From contig NW_027506873.1 of the NCBI RefSeq assembly GCF_052324685.1, positions 2,673,910 to 2,737,909 of the forward strand: 64,000 nucleotides of DNA, in the 5' to 3' direction. The position numbers and the translations under genes are program-made. Below are positions 10,555-31,007 of the stretch, in pieces; the first letter of the stretch is position 1; every line of letters begins with the position of its first letter. The DNA comes from Brachyhypopomus gauderio (Eukaryota; Chordata; Actinopteri; Gymnotiformes; Hypopomidae). The notes under the pieces were generated by a model. It was not told where the DNA came from and searched no databases. It saw only the letters and a list, made by a program, of their open reading frames with translations.

Positions 10555-11444
10555 AGGTACTGGAAACATTCCTCAGAGAGTCTGGTCCATATTGACATGA
10601 TAACATCACGCAGTTGCTGCAGATTTGTCAGCTGCACATCCAAAATGTGCTCTATTGGATTGAGATCTGGTGACTGTGGAGGTCATTTGAGTACAATGAA
10701 CTCATTGGCATGTTCAAGAAGCCAGTCTGAGATGATTCACGCTTTATGACATGGTGCGTTATCCTGCTGGAAGTAGCCATCAGAAGATGGGTACACTGTG
10801 GTCATAAAGGGATTGACATGGTCAGCAACAATACTCAGGAAGACTGTGACGTTGACATGATGCTCAATTGGTACTAATGGACCCAAAGTGTGCCAGGAAA
10901 ATATCCCCCACACCATTGCACCACCACCACCAGTCTGAACTGTTTATACAAGGCAGGACAGATCCATGCTTTCATGTTGTTGATGCCAAATTCTGACCCT
11001 ACCATTGGAATGTTGCATCAGAAATCGAGACTCATCAGATCAAGCAGTCCAATTTTCAATTATCCAATTTTGGTGAACCTGTGTGAATTGTAGCCTCAGT
11101 TTCCTGTTCTTAGCTGACAGGAGTGGAACCCGTTGTGGTCTTTTGCTACTGAAGCCCATCCGCCTCAAGTTTCGACGTGTTGTGCGTTCAAAGATGCTCT
11201 TCTGCATGCATCGGTTGTTATTCGAGTTACTGTTGCCATTCTATCAGCTCGAACCAGTCTGGCCATTCTCCTCTGACCTCTGGTATCAACAAGGCACAGA
11301 ACTGCCGCTCACTGGATATTTTCTCTTTTTCGGACCATTCTCTATAAACCCTAGAAATGATTGTGCATGAAAATCCCAGTAGATCAGCAGTTTCTGAAAA
11401 ACCATGCCACGTTCAAAGTCACTTAAATCATCTTTCTTTTCCAT
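10555..11444 (-). pseudogene. Tc1-like transposase, broken
   Basis: Fragments in different minus-strand frames together cover most of a Tc1 transposase: an N-terminal helix-turn-helix region, a middle region and the C-terminal MDVQLTNLQQLRDV segment (10643 downward). In-frame stops and frame changes mean no intact enzyme can be made. The C-terminus runs into the adjacent CA repeat. Confidence 0.75.
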
Positions 11445-11505
11445 TCTGTTGCTCAGTTTGAACTGCAGCAGATCGTCTTGGCCATGTCTACATGCCTAAA
11501 TGCAC

Positions 11506-12436
11506 TAGAGGTCTGCACTCCCGCGGTGATCCCGCGGGACCCGTCAGAATATCTTGCGGCGCGGGACAGAATTTAATTGTTATTGGCGGAAGTGGGAGTT
11601 TGATTAGTCCAGGCGATACGGGAGCGGGACCGCATATACATTTAGAAAAATCCCGCAAATTGATAAATAGTCTAGAAAATTATAATAATAACAACGCAAT
11701 GATTTCCATGCATAAGGAACAGGACGAAAACAACAAATCATTCAGTAAGTAAGCAATAAACTAATTCAAAATATTGGCTAAGCAACTGATCACGTGAACA
11801 TGAAGTGTGCGTCATTTTGTCATTTTGATACAGAAATGGCAGAAACTGTAGACGGTCAACCAGTTTCAGCTGTGGAAAATTCAATTAAAACAGGTGAATA
11901 CACCACAATTAAGCCAACTACAGGAAAGTCTGATGTATGGAAGTCATATTCCATTGTAATTAATGGAGATGGAAATCGTCTACCATTTGCTTGTTGTGAT
12001 AGATGTCAGAAAGTATTGGTGTACGTCACCTGACGGCATGTGTTTGGACCACTGGTTTGGACTGTGGTAAGAAATGGGACAGTGCGATCCATCGCTATAT
12101 TGCTGTTTTAAAAAATACATAAGAAAATTTCAAGTACTAAATTTAATTAATTCAATTCATATTAGGATTGCGGGCGGGGGTGACAGAACTGTGTATGTGG
12201 CGGGCGGGTGCGAGATTAAAACAAGCGATTTTCGGGCCGGTGCGGGCGGGAGCGGGACTAAAACATGCAGGTGCGGGCGGGAGCGGGATTAAAACAAACG
12301 ATTTTTTGGCGGGCGGGAGCGGGCAGGAGCGGGACTAAAACATGCAGGTGCGGCCGGGAGCAGGATTAAAACAAACGATTTTTTGGCGGGAGCGGGCGGG
12401 AGCGAGATTTAAAAAGCAGTCCCGCGCAGACTGAGA
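11506..12436 (+). mobile_element. hAT-like element remnant with a partial BED zinc-finger ORF and GC-rich repeats
   Basis: It sits inside the 5' flank of the Tc1 element. The left end is TAGAGGTCTGCAC and the right end contains GCGCAGACTGAGA, an imperfect inverted pair. A plus-strand frame from 11836 (MAETVDGQPV) has the spacing of a BED finger first half (VWKSYSIV, then ACCDRCQKVL), then stops at 12031. From 12170 to 12412 there are diverged copies of a roughly 60-bp GGGCGGGAGCGGGA-containing repeat. The target duplication is not clear, so the exact ends are approximate. Confidence 0.55.
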
Positions 12437-12524
12437 CTGAGTTGCTGTCATGTGATTGGCTGATTCGACATTTGTGTTAATGAGCAGTTGGACAAGTGTA
12501 CCTAATAAAGTGTCTGGTGAGTGT

Positions 12525-13237
12525 ATATATACGTGTATGCAATATGTATAGAATGCAGTGTATATAGTACAATTTATTATTTTATTGACAAAAATGAAAA
12601 TCATATAAAACATTAAATAATATCAGTAAAAATAATCATTTGGCATACAGGAAACACATGTGCGTATGTTTTATACCATTCATCCAGCTTTCATAAGTTC
12701 ATATCACTGTAAACTTTATAGCACTAACATTCTGTAAACATTATTTAACCATTTGTTGTCTGGAAAACTAGGCAAACAAATGCGAACAATAAAAATAATG
12801 AGATCGACAGAGAAGAAAAATATATACACACTCTAATGGGAAAAATATTTGTATGGTTTTTTGCCTTGTTTGGAAAGTGTCCTTCATTCTCAGTAGTACC
12901 TGCATGCACAGTCACTCCTAATTACTTCTGCACTTTAGTGCAGAGAGTGCAAAATCCCACAAATGTCTGGCAACCCATCCTCTTGTAGTGGTAATCATGA
13001 CCTTTGACCTTCAAAGTCGGTCACTGAATTCTCCACGTTCTTCAATGTTCCATTACATTTTAGTTAATTTCAAAACAAAGATTTAATCCCAAAGTGGAAG
13101 TGGTCTTCTCAAACACTACAACACAACAGTCTTGTCCTTTTTGGGTTAATAGTAATTGGATTCACAAGGCATAATAAAAAACAGGTGGATTGTTTTTCAT
13201 GTCTACCTTTGCCACACCTTCTTCCCAATGTCACCAC
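12525..13237. other. Intergenic, includes the presumed ucp3 3' UTR
   Basis: Downstream of the ucp3 stop on its strand. The sequence is AT-rich and has no coding potential. Minus-strand AATAAA candidates exist (plus-strand TTTATT at about 12576), but which one is used cannot be told. Confidence 0.4.
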
Positions 13238-14776
13238 TCAAAAAGGTGATTCCCATGACTTTTGCACTTTTGTCATGGCTCTCTTGATTTGTTCATAGGA
13301 CACAAACATCACAATGTTCCAGGATCCCAGCCGTAGGAATGATGGCACGAACCTGGATGTGTGTGAAGAAGCATGCAGCATTGTTTATTGGTTAGTTATG
13401 GCTTTTGAGTGCATGGGTTATTATGGAGGGAACTGCACTGGGTTTTGCTTACCCCTTGTAGAAAGCTGTAGGCCCTTCCTGGGTCAACATGGTCATGGCA
13501 CAGTTGATGGCGCTGTTGTACTGGGCTGGGGAGGAGTTCATGAAGCGGGTCTTCACCACGTCCACTGGAGAGGCCACCACGGTGGTGCAGAAACCAGCTC
13601 CGAACGCAGCCGTGAAGTGACATGGCAGGTTATCTAAGGATGATCGGGAATGTGTAAACACCACAAAGTCAGGCCATCAGACAAAAAACCCCAGATGGAA
13701 TCAGAATATACCACATTGGGCCGAGTGCTTGATACATCTGAAGTCGATGGCACCTACCTGTCATAAGGTCATATTTTAGTATGAGCTCCTTGAGGATGTC
13801 ATAGGTAACCAGCTCAGCACAGTTCACAATAGCGTTTCGAGTGATGTTTGGCATGCAGCCTGAAACAACACAGAGAGACGTTTGTTTTTCCCCACCGCCC
13901 CATTTCTGAATAGCCTTCTACTGCAGTGGCAGGCAGAGGTAAACATTAAACAGTGGAACCCACCTTTCCACAACCCCTTGATGCCTTCGTCACGAGCGAT
14001 GGTGCGGTAAGCGTCCATGGTGCCATTGTAGCGCTTCCCTCCTTCAGCTGCACGGACTTGGGCCTGGAAACGCACCTTCACAACATCTGTAGGCTGTGCG
14101 AATGCCACTGCCATCGCCCCAGTAGTAGAGCCAGCCAGCAACCGGCTCCCGATGCTTGCATCTGGAGGTAAATGTAAGAGAATGTGCTGAATGGTCTCGC
14201 CTTGTTATGCGACTCTTAAAAGTCGAAATGCCATGAAATCCTCTGTGGTGTGTTTAGTTTTAACGGAGGACAACGCACTCACTCTCAGAGCCCCGCGTGT
14301 AGAACTGCTTCATGGAGTCGTAGAGGCCGATGCGGACCGAGGCGAAGCTCATCTGCCGCTGTAGCCCGGCAACCAGCCCGTTGTACAGACTGCGCGGCCC
14401 CTCCGTGCGCACCATGGTGGCGATGGTGCCGAAGACGCCCCGGTACTTTAACCCCTCCACCCCTTTCGTCGGTTTGGACTCTCCCTGGATCTGAGACACA
14501 CGGAAATATATGCTGAGGTCCTAAAGGAGGAAGCCTACCGAGACAGGTTTGACTAGTGCGTGTTCTGATTAATTAATTAGTCATTTCTGTTTTTGTTTTA
14601 TTATTCCCTCATTTGTGTCATTTGTGTAAAGAATACATGCTGGTTTGTACCTGAAGCCTCACTTTTGCTGTATCTAGGGGAAAGGTGACCAAGTCAGCGA
14701 TACACGCTGCTGTCCCAGCACCGAAACATTTCACAGCAGCTGTGGGGGTCAAATCTTTTGGTTTGATTCCAACCAT
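13238..14776 (-). CDS. ucp3: Mitochondrial uncoupling protein 3, complete, 6 coding exons
   Basis: Exons in transcript order: 14776-14651, 14490-14283, 14161-13964, 13859-13758, 13633-13453 and 13352-13238. Same architecture and phases as ucp2, giving 309 aa. It is an inner-membrane SLC25 carrier with [16 protein letters not shown] and PVDVVKTR signatures. The start MVGIKPKDL, the DILKE segment and the C-terminal WESPF fit UCP3 (human ends RESPF), and the position after ucp2 matches the human order. UCP1 is less likely because of this location and tail. Exon 2 shares a 152-bp, 97% identical tract with ucp2. A 5' non-coding exon is likely: an acceptor at about 14833 (CCACAG on the minus strand) and a donor at 15264. 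Confidence 0.93.
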
Positions 14777-15263
14777 CTCTGTTGTCACTGAATAGGAGTT
14801 TCTGAGACAGTTAATCTTGCAAAACTGGTTACCTGTGGTGGGAAGAAAGAGAAAAGGATTGCATTATTATATGTCTAGTCAAAAACACGAGAAGGTGTTT
14901 TTACTGTTGGTTTGGATGTGTTTAGGTCATGACATAACCTTATGTCATGCTGATCAGGCAACCTGTAGGCCACGTCTATAGCACTGTGAGCTACAAAAGA
15001 ATGGATGTGAATGAATACCTCAGGTTTCTTCCACAGGGATTCTCCTCAGACGTTTTACAGTTTCAGTGTCTTCAGCCATAAAAATGTGTGGAGAGATAAT
15101 CCAATGTAACATAACACTGTAAGCGATTAAACGAGAATGACAAACAAACAAGCACATTAATGTATAACAGATACGTTCGAATGTAAATCAGTAAACCAGC
15201 AAACAAATAAACAAACAGACAACTAACTAATTTACAAAAATAATCGAAGGCAAATAAATTTAC

Positions 15264-15411
15264 CTTATTATAATATATTTTTTATATTTAATTCTGACGG
15301 GAAATATTAAAGAAAGTCATTGGTTTAGCTTCCCGCGGTAGATATTCCAAAGTCGCTGTCTGAAGTTAGACGCTTGTGTTCTTAGCCACATGACAGCTCC
15401 TCCAATTTATA
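15264..15411 (-). promoter_or_regulatory. Candidate ucp3 promoter (TATA box) and first non-coding exon
   Basis: On the minus strand TATAAATT (15411-15404) lies about 140 bp upstream of a donor-like AAG/GTAAAT at 15264/15263. Transcription would start near 15375 and the exon would splice to the acceptor near 14833, 57 bp before the start codon. The arrangement resembles that proposed for ucp2. Inference from motifs only. Confidence 0.4.
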
Positions 15412-17032
15412 CCAGCCGGTCAAGTTGTGCGTTCCTAAGATCATGTATTATTCTAAGTTTAACTCGACTGTTTACGGCGAGAGAACTGACGTCGCATGAC
15501 TGGGTGTTTACGAGCGTGCAAGAAGGTAAACAGCCTAAACTAGTTGGATTTAAATTAACGTTCTTTTGACGCTTTTGTTGCAATTGATTCTCTAAATTGG
15601 TAGGCGTTTTCATTTTTCGAATTATAATGAGAAGGCAACAGCGTCTCAGATGAAAATATTTAGAAACGTGGAATAGCGCAATAGCGTGATTTGCAGTCGA
15701 ATTTACAGGACCATTAGCTAAAATACTTTGAAAATTGTTCTGATACTGGAAATCGCGAATAATTGTTGTCCTGAATTATTTTGCACTTAGCAAGCCGAAA
15801 AATATACGTTGTGAACATTAGTGGTGTACAATCATTGCGCCACCTTTTCACTACTTTTGACATCTGGGGATTGCTAGAGGGCTGCATTTCGTACCAAAGA
15901 CATGCGTATTTGCAAAAGCCCGTTTTCTCACCCTGTCAAAAAAATGGGCTCGTCCCGTAGGCGTAAATACCCGCCCGCTGGCGCAGATCACAGTCATTCT
16001 CACAGACAACCGGTGAGAATCACAGAGAACGTTAAATAGTCTCGATTTTTGTCTACATTCCAATTGCACTGTGAATTATTTTTACTCTCTCTTAAAATTA
16101 ATCAGTTTTAGGTGATTTATCCATATACTGTGAACCGTATACCATATACTGTGTACGTTAACGTTCCCACTGTGTCTGAGAATGTCTGACTCACAGGAAA
16201 ACATATGCAGCAAGAGCCACCCCCCCCCCCCCAACCACTTGTGATTTTCCTAGAATTCGTGATGTTGAGTAATCACTCACTCCCATATCCATAGATGGCG
16301 GGGTTGTGGGTGTGCGTTCATGGTAGCCAATCCATAGGTGGCGGGGTTGTGGGTGTGCATGCGTCTGCATGCAATCAGACAAAGTCCCCTGCAGCTCAGA
16401 TCCATGTGATTCAACAGCCTGCTGCCAGCCAGAGAAAGAGGCCCAATGACCATTAGCATCTGAACTTTCTGTTGGGTGTCCTGCCAACAACCTGCGTGTG
16501 CCAGAGAATGTCCCTTCACTACAAGACACCTCAGATGCTAATTACAGGGTTCCAAATGCCGGTTGCACTCAGTCTGGTTGTTTTCAAGGAAGTGGTGGTG
16601 GTTTGCACGACAGGCTGAAAGGTACACAAGGGGAAAGGTACAACCCTGCGGGAACAGTGACATCACAGAACACGTGATAACTGTGTTAGAGGATGACAAA
16701 CCTTTAAATGTACAAAGAATGCCATACAGTAAAGAAGCACATTAAATATGTAAAGTAGATTAATATTGTTTTAAATAGGTTATTGGGTTTTTTTTTTACA
16801 TTTCTTTAAAACCCAGAAGATAGTATTTTATGTGTTGTCTGTATGGTTTGTTTAAACTTTAGCAGCTTTATATGGTCAACTTTCGTTACCAGCTATAAAG
16901 TTAAGCACAAAGAAAAAGGCTGTCGTGTCTGTAGTGACCTTTTAGTTCTGAATATGAATAGAAGCACAAATGAGTCTTATGTAACTGGGCCATAGTTTGA
17001 TAAGAGATATTTTTAGCATTAAGCTTTTAGGT

Positions 17033-17119
<87 letters not shown>

Positions 17120-17141
17120 ATGCGCAATTGATTGATGTTTT

Positions 17142-17207
<66 letters not shown>

Positions 17208-20200
17208 ACATGCCCAGGTTTGAGACTGACCTGTACAATGATCAACAATTGATCTGCAGGTCACTGAGATACTTCTTAGCTCTTTAGATCAATCCATTTG
17301 GCAACTGTGCCAGCGTCTTAGAATTACAGACTTTAAAAAACAAACAAAAAATTACCATGGGATCGCATCCTCTTTCTGCACCTGGGATGCCATTAATATA
17401 AAATAGATAAAATTGGATTGGATTGCAATGTTTTTTCTAATTAGGTGGAACCAAAGACATCCCAGGAGAAGAAAAGCAGGAGATTTCACGTTCTTCTATA
17501 TTTTAAGTTTAAGAATTCAACTACACTCGAAAAGCTACTTATAAGAAAGGAACTGCAAACTAGCTAAAGGCTGCTACAGCTGACAAGGTGGCTGCAGCCA
17601 GTTAGAACTGGTTTGATACATTCTGTGATTTGGTACATTCTGTGACCTTACAGTGAGATAAACAACATGCAGACTCCACCAGGGCCCTCCCCTCTCTAAC
17701 TGAAACTGGATCCAGGTATGCAGACACTTTCCTTTGCATCTGACATGAGCTCCATAAATATACATATTTCATAAATAATTAATTGAACTTATAGCACTAA
17801 TATGTTTTAAAGCTCAAAGTGTGAGGGCAGGTTGTACATCGAGAATGAAATGTACCAAAGTCAGAAAAAACATTTTCCGTAACTAGATCTGGTTTATTGA
17901 AATTATTAGGGTTGTGAGAAAAATATAAATGTTTGTTTGTTCTTCCCAATAACAAATAACATGTTTAAACCCAAAGCCAAATAAGAGCACTCCGTGTCCA
18001 GGATAGTTTTATAATGTGTTTGTTACGGTGATGATAAGAATGCGGTTATTTTCTCTGACAAATTTATCCAAATAAATTATTCTTCTGTTGTGCATAAAGC
18101 ATACACTTGTAATTCTATTTTATGCAACATTCAAAAAAGTTACATATGTTGTTAAAGATTGAACATGTTCTAATCTAACTATTTGAAAACCCCACGCGCG
18201 TATTTAGAAGGCGCACAGGGTTCATGACTAAATAAGCCTACGCGCAACCCTGATCGTGTTTCCATTTCTTGGGCGACATTCCCAGGTCATCGCTTTCCAT
18301 TCAAGAGGTGAATCCTGGGAATCCTCTCTGGCTCTTCGTATGACCAGTGTCGTTGGGCATGACGCAAAACCTTTACTCTGCTTTTGCAGTAAAGTCGGTT
18401 CGAACGACAAGAGTTACGTCAGATTCAACAAACGTTCATAAAATCACCAAATTTAGGTAAAGCCGCACGTAAACGAGAGCGCCTTCGTAAGAACTGTAAT
18501 CAACATATTTTGTCGTTTAGTGGCAAAAAAGGGCAAAATCCTACTTCCGGAGATCCGTTAAAGATCAGTAGAGGAATTAAGTGGAATTGCTCGTCATTAG
18601 GCTCGTTGCTTTCCTCGTGATATCCGGGTCCCGTATGGCTTTCCTGCCAGCGCTTTGTTAGCAGAAGGCTCTTCATGACGTTCCTGTCAGGTTCCCGAGT
18701 GCAAGGCGGTGATTCCCATTTACAGAGTGCCCTTGTATGTTCAGACGAAAATAGGGGGACAGCTGGTGGTGGGTTTTGAGGTACCATAAACTTTGCCCCA
18801 GTTATTCTTACTAAAGGCATTGCCTATCAGTCTTAATGCATTTGGTATGACAATAGCATAACACCATATAAACTACATCATCGCATTACAAAAGTGAAAT
18901 AACACAATAACAAAACACAGTTGTGAGTTGAGTTGACGTGACTACTTAAGTTTTGGTTAAGTCGTCCTGCAGAATGCTGTGGATTCAGTCCTGTTTAGTT
19001 TCCAACAGTACACTCTCTTTGGACTGAGAAGCTGAGGAAGTGGCACAGAAGCCACTGTGAACTAGTGATCAAGGATCTCGGTAGGTAACTGGGTAATGGA
19101 CTCCATCAGAACTGCAGATGTTCAGCTATCACATCAAGAAACTACACCACCCGAGTGTCCCGCGTGCCCGATTGGACCTCCCCCGTCCTGCATAATGATC
19201 ACCAGAGAATGTCACTTGCAAAGCACCATTGGCCTTTGTTTACTGTGACCAGTAATCTTTGATTGTAGCTGGTTTCATGTACAGTAACATTTTTATTCAT
19301 TTGATCAGAATCTGTTGGTACACTGCACAAAGTTGAGATACAATAAAAAATACATTCAAGGATGAAATTTGTATCATTTTAATATGCAGAATGGTTTGCA
19401 CTCTAAATGCACTGCATTTCCCGATTGGCTCTAAAAACAAGCAAATAATTAGAACTGCTTTCACTAAATATTTTATTACAAAATAGCTCTGTGTGCAACT
19501 GTTTTGTACATTACAAACAAAGAACAAAGAACTACAAAAAGCACATTTTGAGAATGCTCAGATTAGCAAGGAGAACTAAATATGCGTCTCAGTACTGTAA
19601 GTTCAGGTTTGCTAACATCATTTTTGCTCTGCAATTGGACCTCATCTGCTGTCTACAGGGATTTTATCTTCTGTCATGCCCCCTTATTCCAAACAGGACT
19701 CCCCAGTAAACTTGGCATTCCAATCTACTGTGGAAAGGAACAGAGACGATGTCTGCTAGCTAAATTTTTTCGTCGTGGCCCGGCAGGCAGACTTGCGGTT
19801 TTATGATTCATTGTCTTAGCACAGCAGAACCGTTTCTAGTACTGGAAGGCAGAGTTGCCAAGTTTGGAATTGGAGGGAGGAGCCAACAATGAAAGCAACT
19901 GAGGGAGAGAGGTACTCTAGTGAGGAAGAATGGAAAATGTAGCTGCTCTTCACAAGAAGTTGTCTGGGAGGTGTGGTTGGGAGTGGGAGATAAATTTGTT
20001 ATTTTTCCTGTGATCAGGAGGGGGAGGACTGATTTAAATTATTTTCAACAACAATTTGCCCTGAGGATTTGCCCAAAAGGCTGAGCAATGAGTCAGCAAA
20101 TAGTTCACTGTTGTTCTTGATGCTGTTCTCTACAGTTCCTCTGTGCACTTAACAAACACACTAGCAGAAAATGCTGTTTAATCTTTCATACCAATCTTTC

Positions 20201-21560
20201 ATACTTAAATACTGTATTTACTTTTGGATTTACTGAAGTCAAAGTATGCAAGGTGTGAACATGTAATCATGATCGAATGCTGTTGCATAATAATAAACAT
20301 ATTTATTCAACACCCCAAAACAGACATTAGGCAAAAACAAAATTGACAAATCAACCAACCAACCACCAAGCAAACATCATGGTGAACCTTGGCTTTCTAC
20401 AATTCCTGAGCCGCATGTGGACACTCCACTGAGGAATGAAGGCTGCAGTAGCTATGTGGAAAACCGAACAGAATAAACACCAATTTTCGAATCAGGCAGC
20501 TGCAGTGAACCCGTGTTAGCGCTGACAGCACAAGCGCTGACAGTGTGGTTCTCAAAGTCTCGGTTCTTGTTTTTGTACTGACTCCTGGTTTCTGCTGTTA
20601 TTTCTAATAAAAGGCTAATATAGGTAGAACTCATAAAGGGGCATCAAAATTATACAAAATATGTGTGACCTACATTGCAAACATTTCAAAAAATTCCTCG
20701 AATTCTTGAATTAAAATAATAAATTTTCTGTATAAGTAGAAAATGCAGCTTGCTGTAGTATCGGATGCAGTGTTGTGTGGATGCAGACGGCAGACATTGG
20801 CCTTATTGACACTGCCCCCTGCTGGACATTCGATGCTTTGAATTTTCTCTACTGTTTTCTATTGTTTCTGTTACATACACATCTGATTGATTAATTGAAT
20901 GAACGAACATATGAATGAATGAACGAACGAAAGGATTAATGTAAATAAAAAATGCACAACTACACTCAGTACTGTACAACTGAGGTGAAAAAGCAAAAGG
21001 GGGCAATGGTGTTAAATGTTCAGCATTAGAGTCCTATATAACACACAGGTCTGCCCAGTGTGAAACTCCAATATCAGAACTTACATTAGGACACTTCTAA
21101 TAAAAATATCGTCTACTCATTAGTAATGTGTTCAATATATTCTCCATTAATGGCTGAAATAAAAATTACGTTATTTTATAGGTCACCAGGTTAACTTGGT
21201 AAGGGGGTAATAACCCGAGTAATTTGCATCTATTATTACTCGTCAACTTATTCCTGTATTTTGTGACTCACCATTTGATGCAAGCACATTCGTGTTTAAT
21301 TTCTAACCTAACAATGCAACAAATCCATAAACAAGCCTTTTACTGTAAAGTCACAGAAAGAGGTCGTTTCGACATGTCATATTATAAACCCAAAGAGTTT
21401 GCAGGCCTGAAAGGAAATCGTGAACATGCCGTCTGAGGTGATAAATTGACCTCGACCATTTTCAGTGATTATAACGAGTAAAGATATGAACACGTGATAT
21501 TATTAAAATGTACAAAGGCTCCGAGGTCGTGAGAAGTACGGTGCAGAACTGATCCACGTA
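15412..21560. other. Gene-poor intergenic DNA between ucp3 and rsf1
   Basis: About 6 kb with no exon that I could join or recognise. It contains a GT microsatellite pair (17034-17206), a C run at 16219-16232 and a short tandem repeat of GGCGGGGTTGTGGGTGTG at about 16297-16356. The open frames of 60-112 codons here have no recognisable domains. Regulatory DNA cannot be excluded. Confidence 0.5.
17034..17206. repeat. Two long GT microsatellites separated by 25 bp
   Basis: (GT)n spans 17034-17118 and 17144-17206, separated by CATGCGCAATTGATTGATGT. The open frames reported over this stretch on both strands are artefacts of the two-base repeat. Confidence 0.98.
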
Positions 21561-21722
21561 TTTCCACCAACCTGCCTCATTCCTCATTCGTACTCGTTTG
21601 TTTACATTAGTCGTTTTGAGTTCTGCCGCAAAGACCTCTGGGCCACTAGCTTCATTGACGCTTTGGATTGTGGGGAGTCATTGGTCCTCCAGCTTACAGT
21701 CTCCAACCCATCCATCGTAAAA
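21561..21722 (+). promoter_or_regulatory. rsf1 5' flank
   Basis: The region is moderately CpG-containing, with GGGAGTCATTGGTCCTCCAG just upstream, and no TATA box. An in-frame ATG at 21663 would add 20 codons, but the shorter start at 21723 (MAAS followed by an alanine run) matches the N-terminus of vertebrate RSF1. Confidence 0.35.

Positions 21723-31007
<9,285 letters not shown>

Larger units (their letters stand above)
10552..12524 (-). mobile_element. Tc1/mariner-like element, degraded, interrupted by a hAT element
   Basis: The transposase remnant reads on the minus strand from a start codon at 11444 (MEKKDDLSDFERGMV) down to about 10555 (TNLQQLRDVIMSIW, EECFQYLV). These match a Tc1-like transposase family common in fish. 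It has several frameshifts and stops, so it is a pseudogene. The 5' terminal region ends near 12524 with ACCTAATAAAGTGTCTGGTG. The opposite terminus was lost at the microsatellite. About 930 bp of a second transposon (11506-12436) splits the 5' flank. Confidence 0.75.

Noticed and set aside
18500-18820. 106-codon minus-strand frame between ucp3 and rsf1
   Set aside because: No recognisable motif; the lack of a partner exon and a chance length in moderately GC DNA make it unlikely to be a gene.
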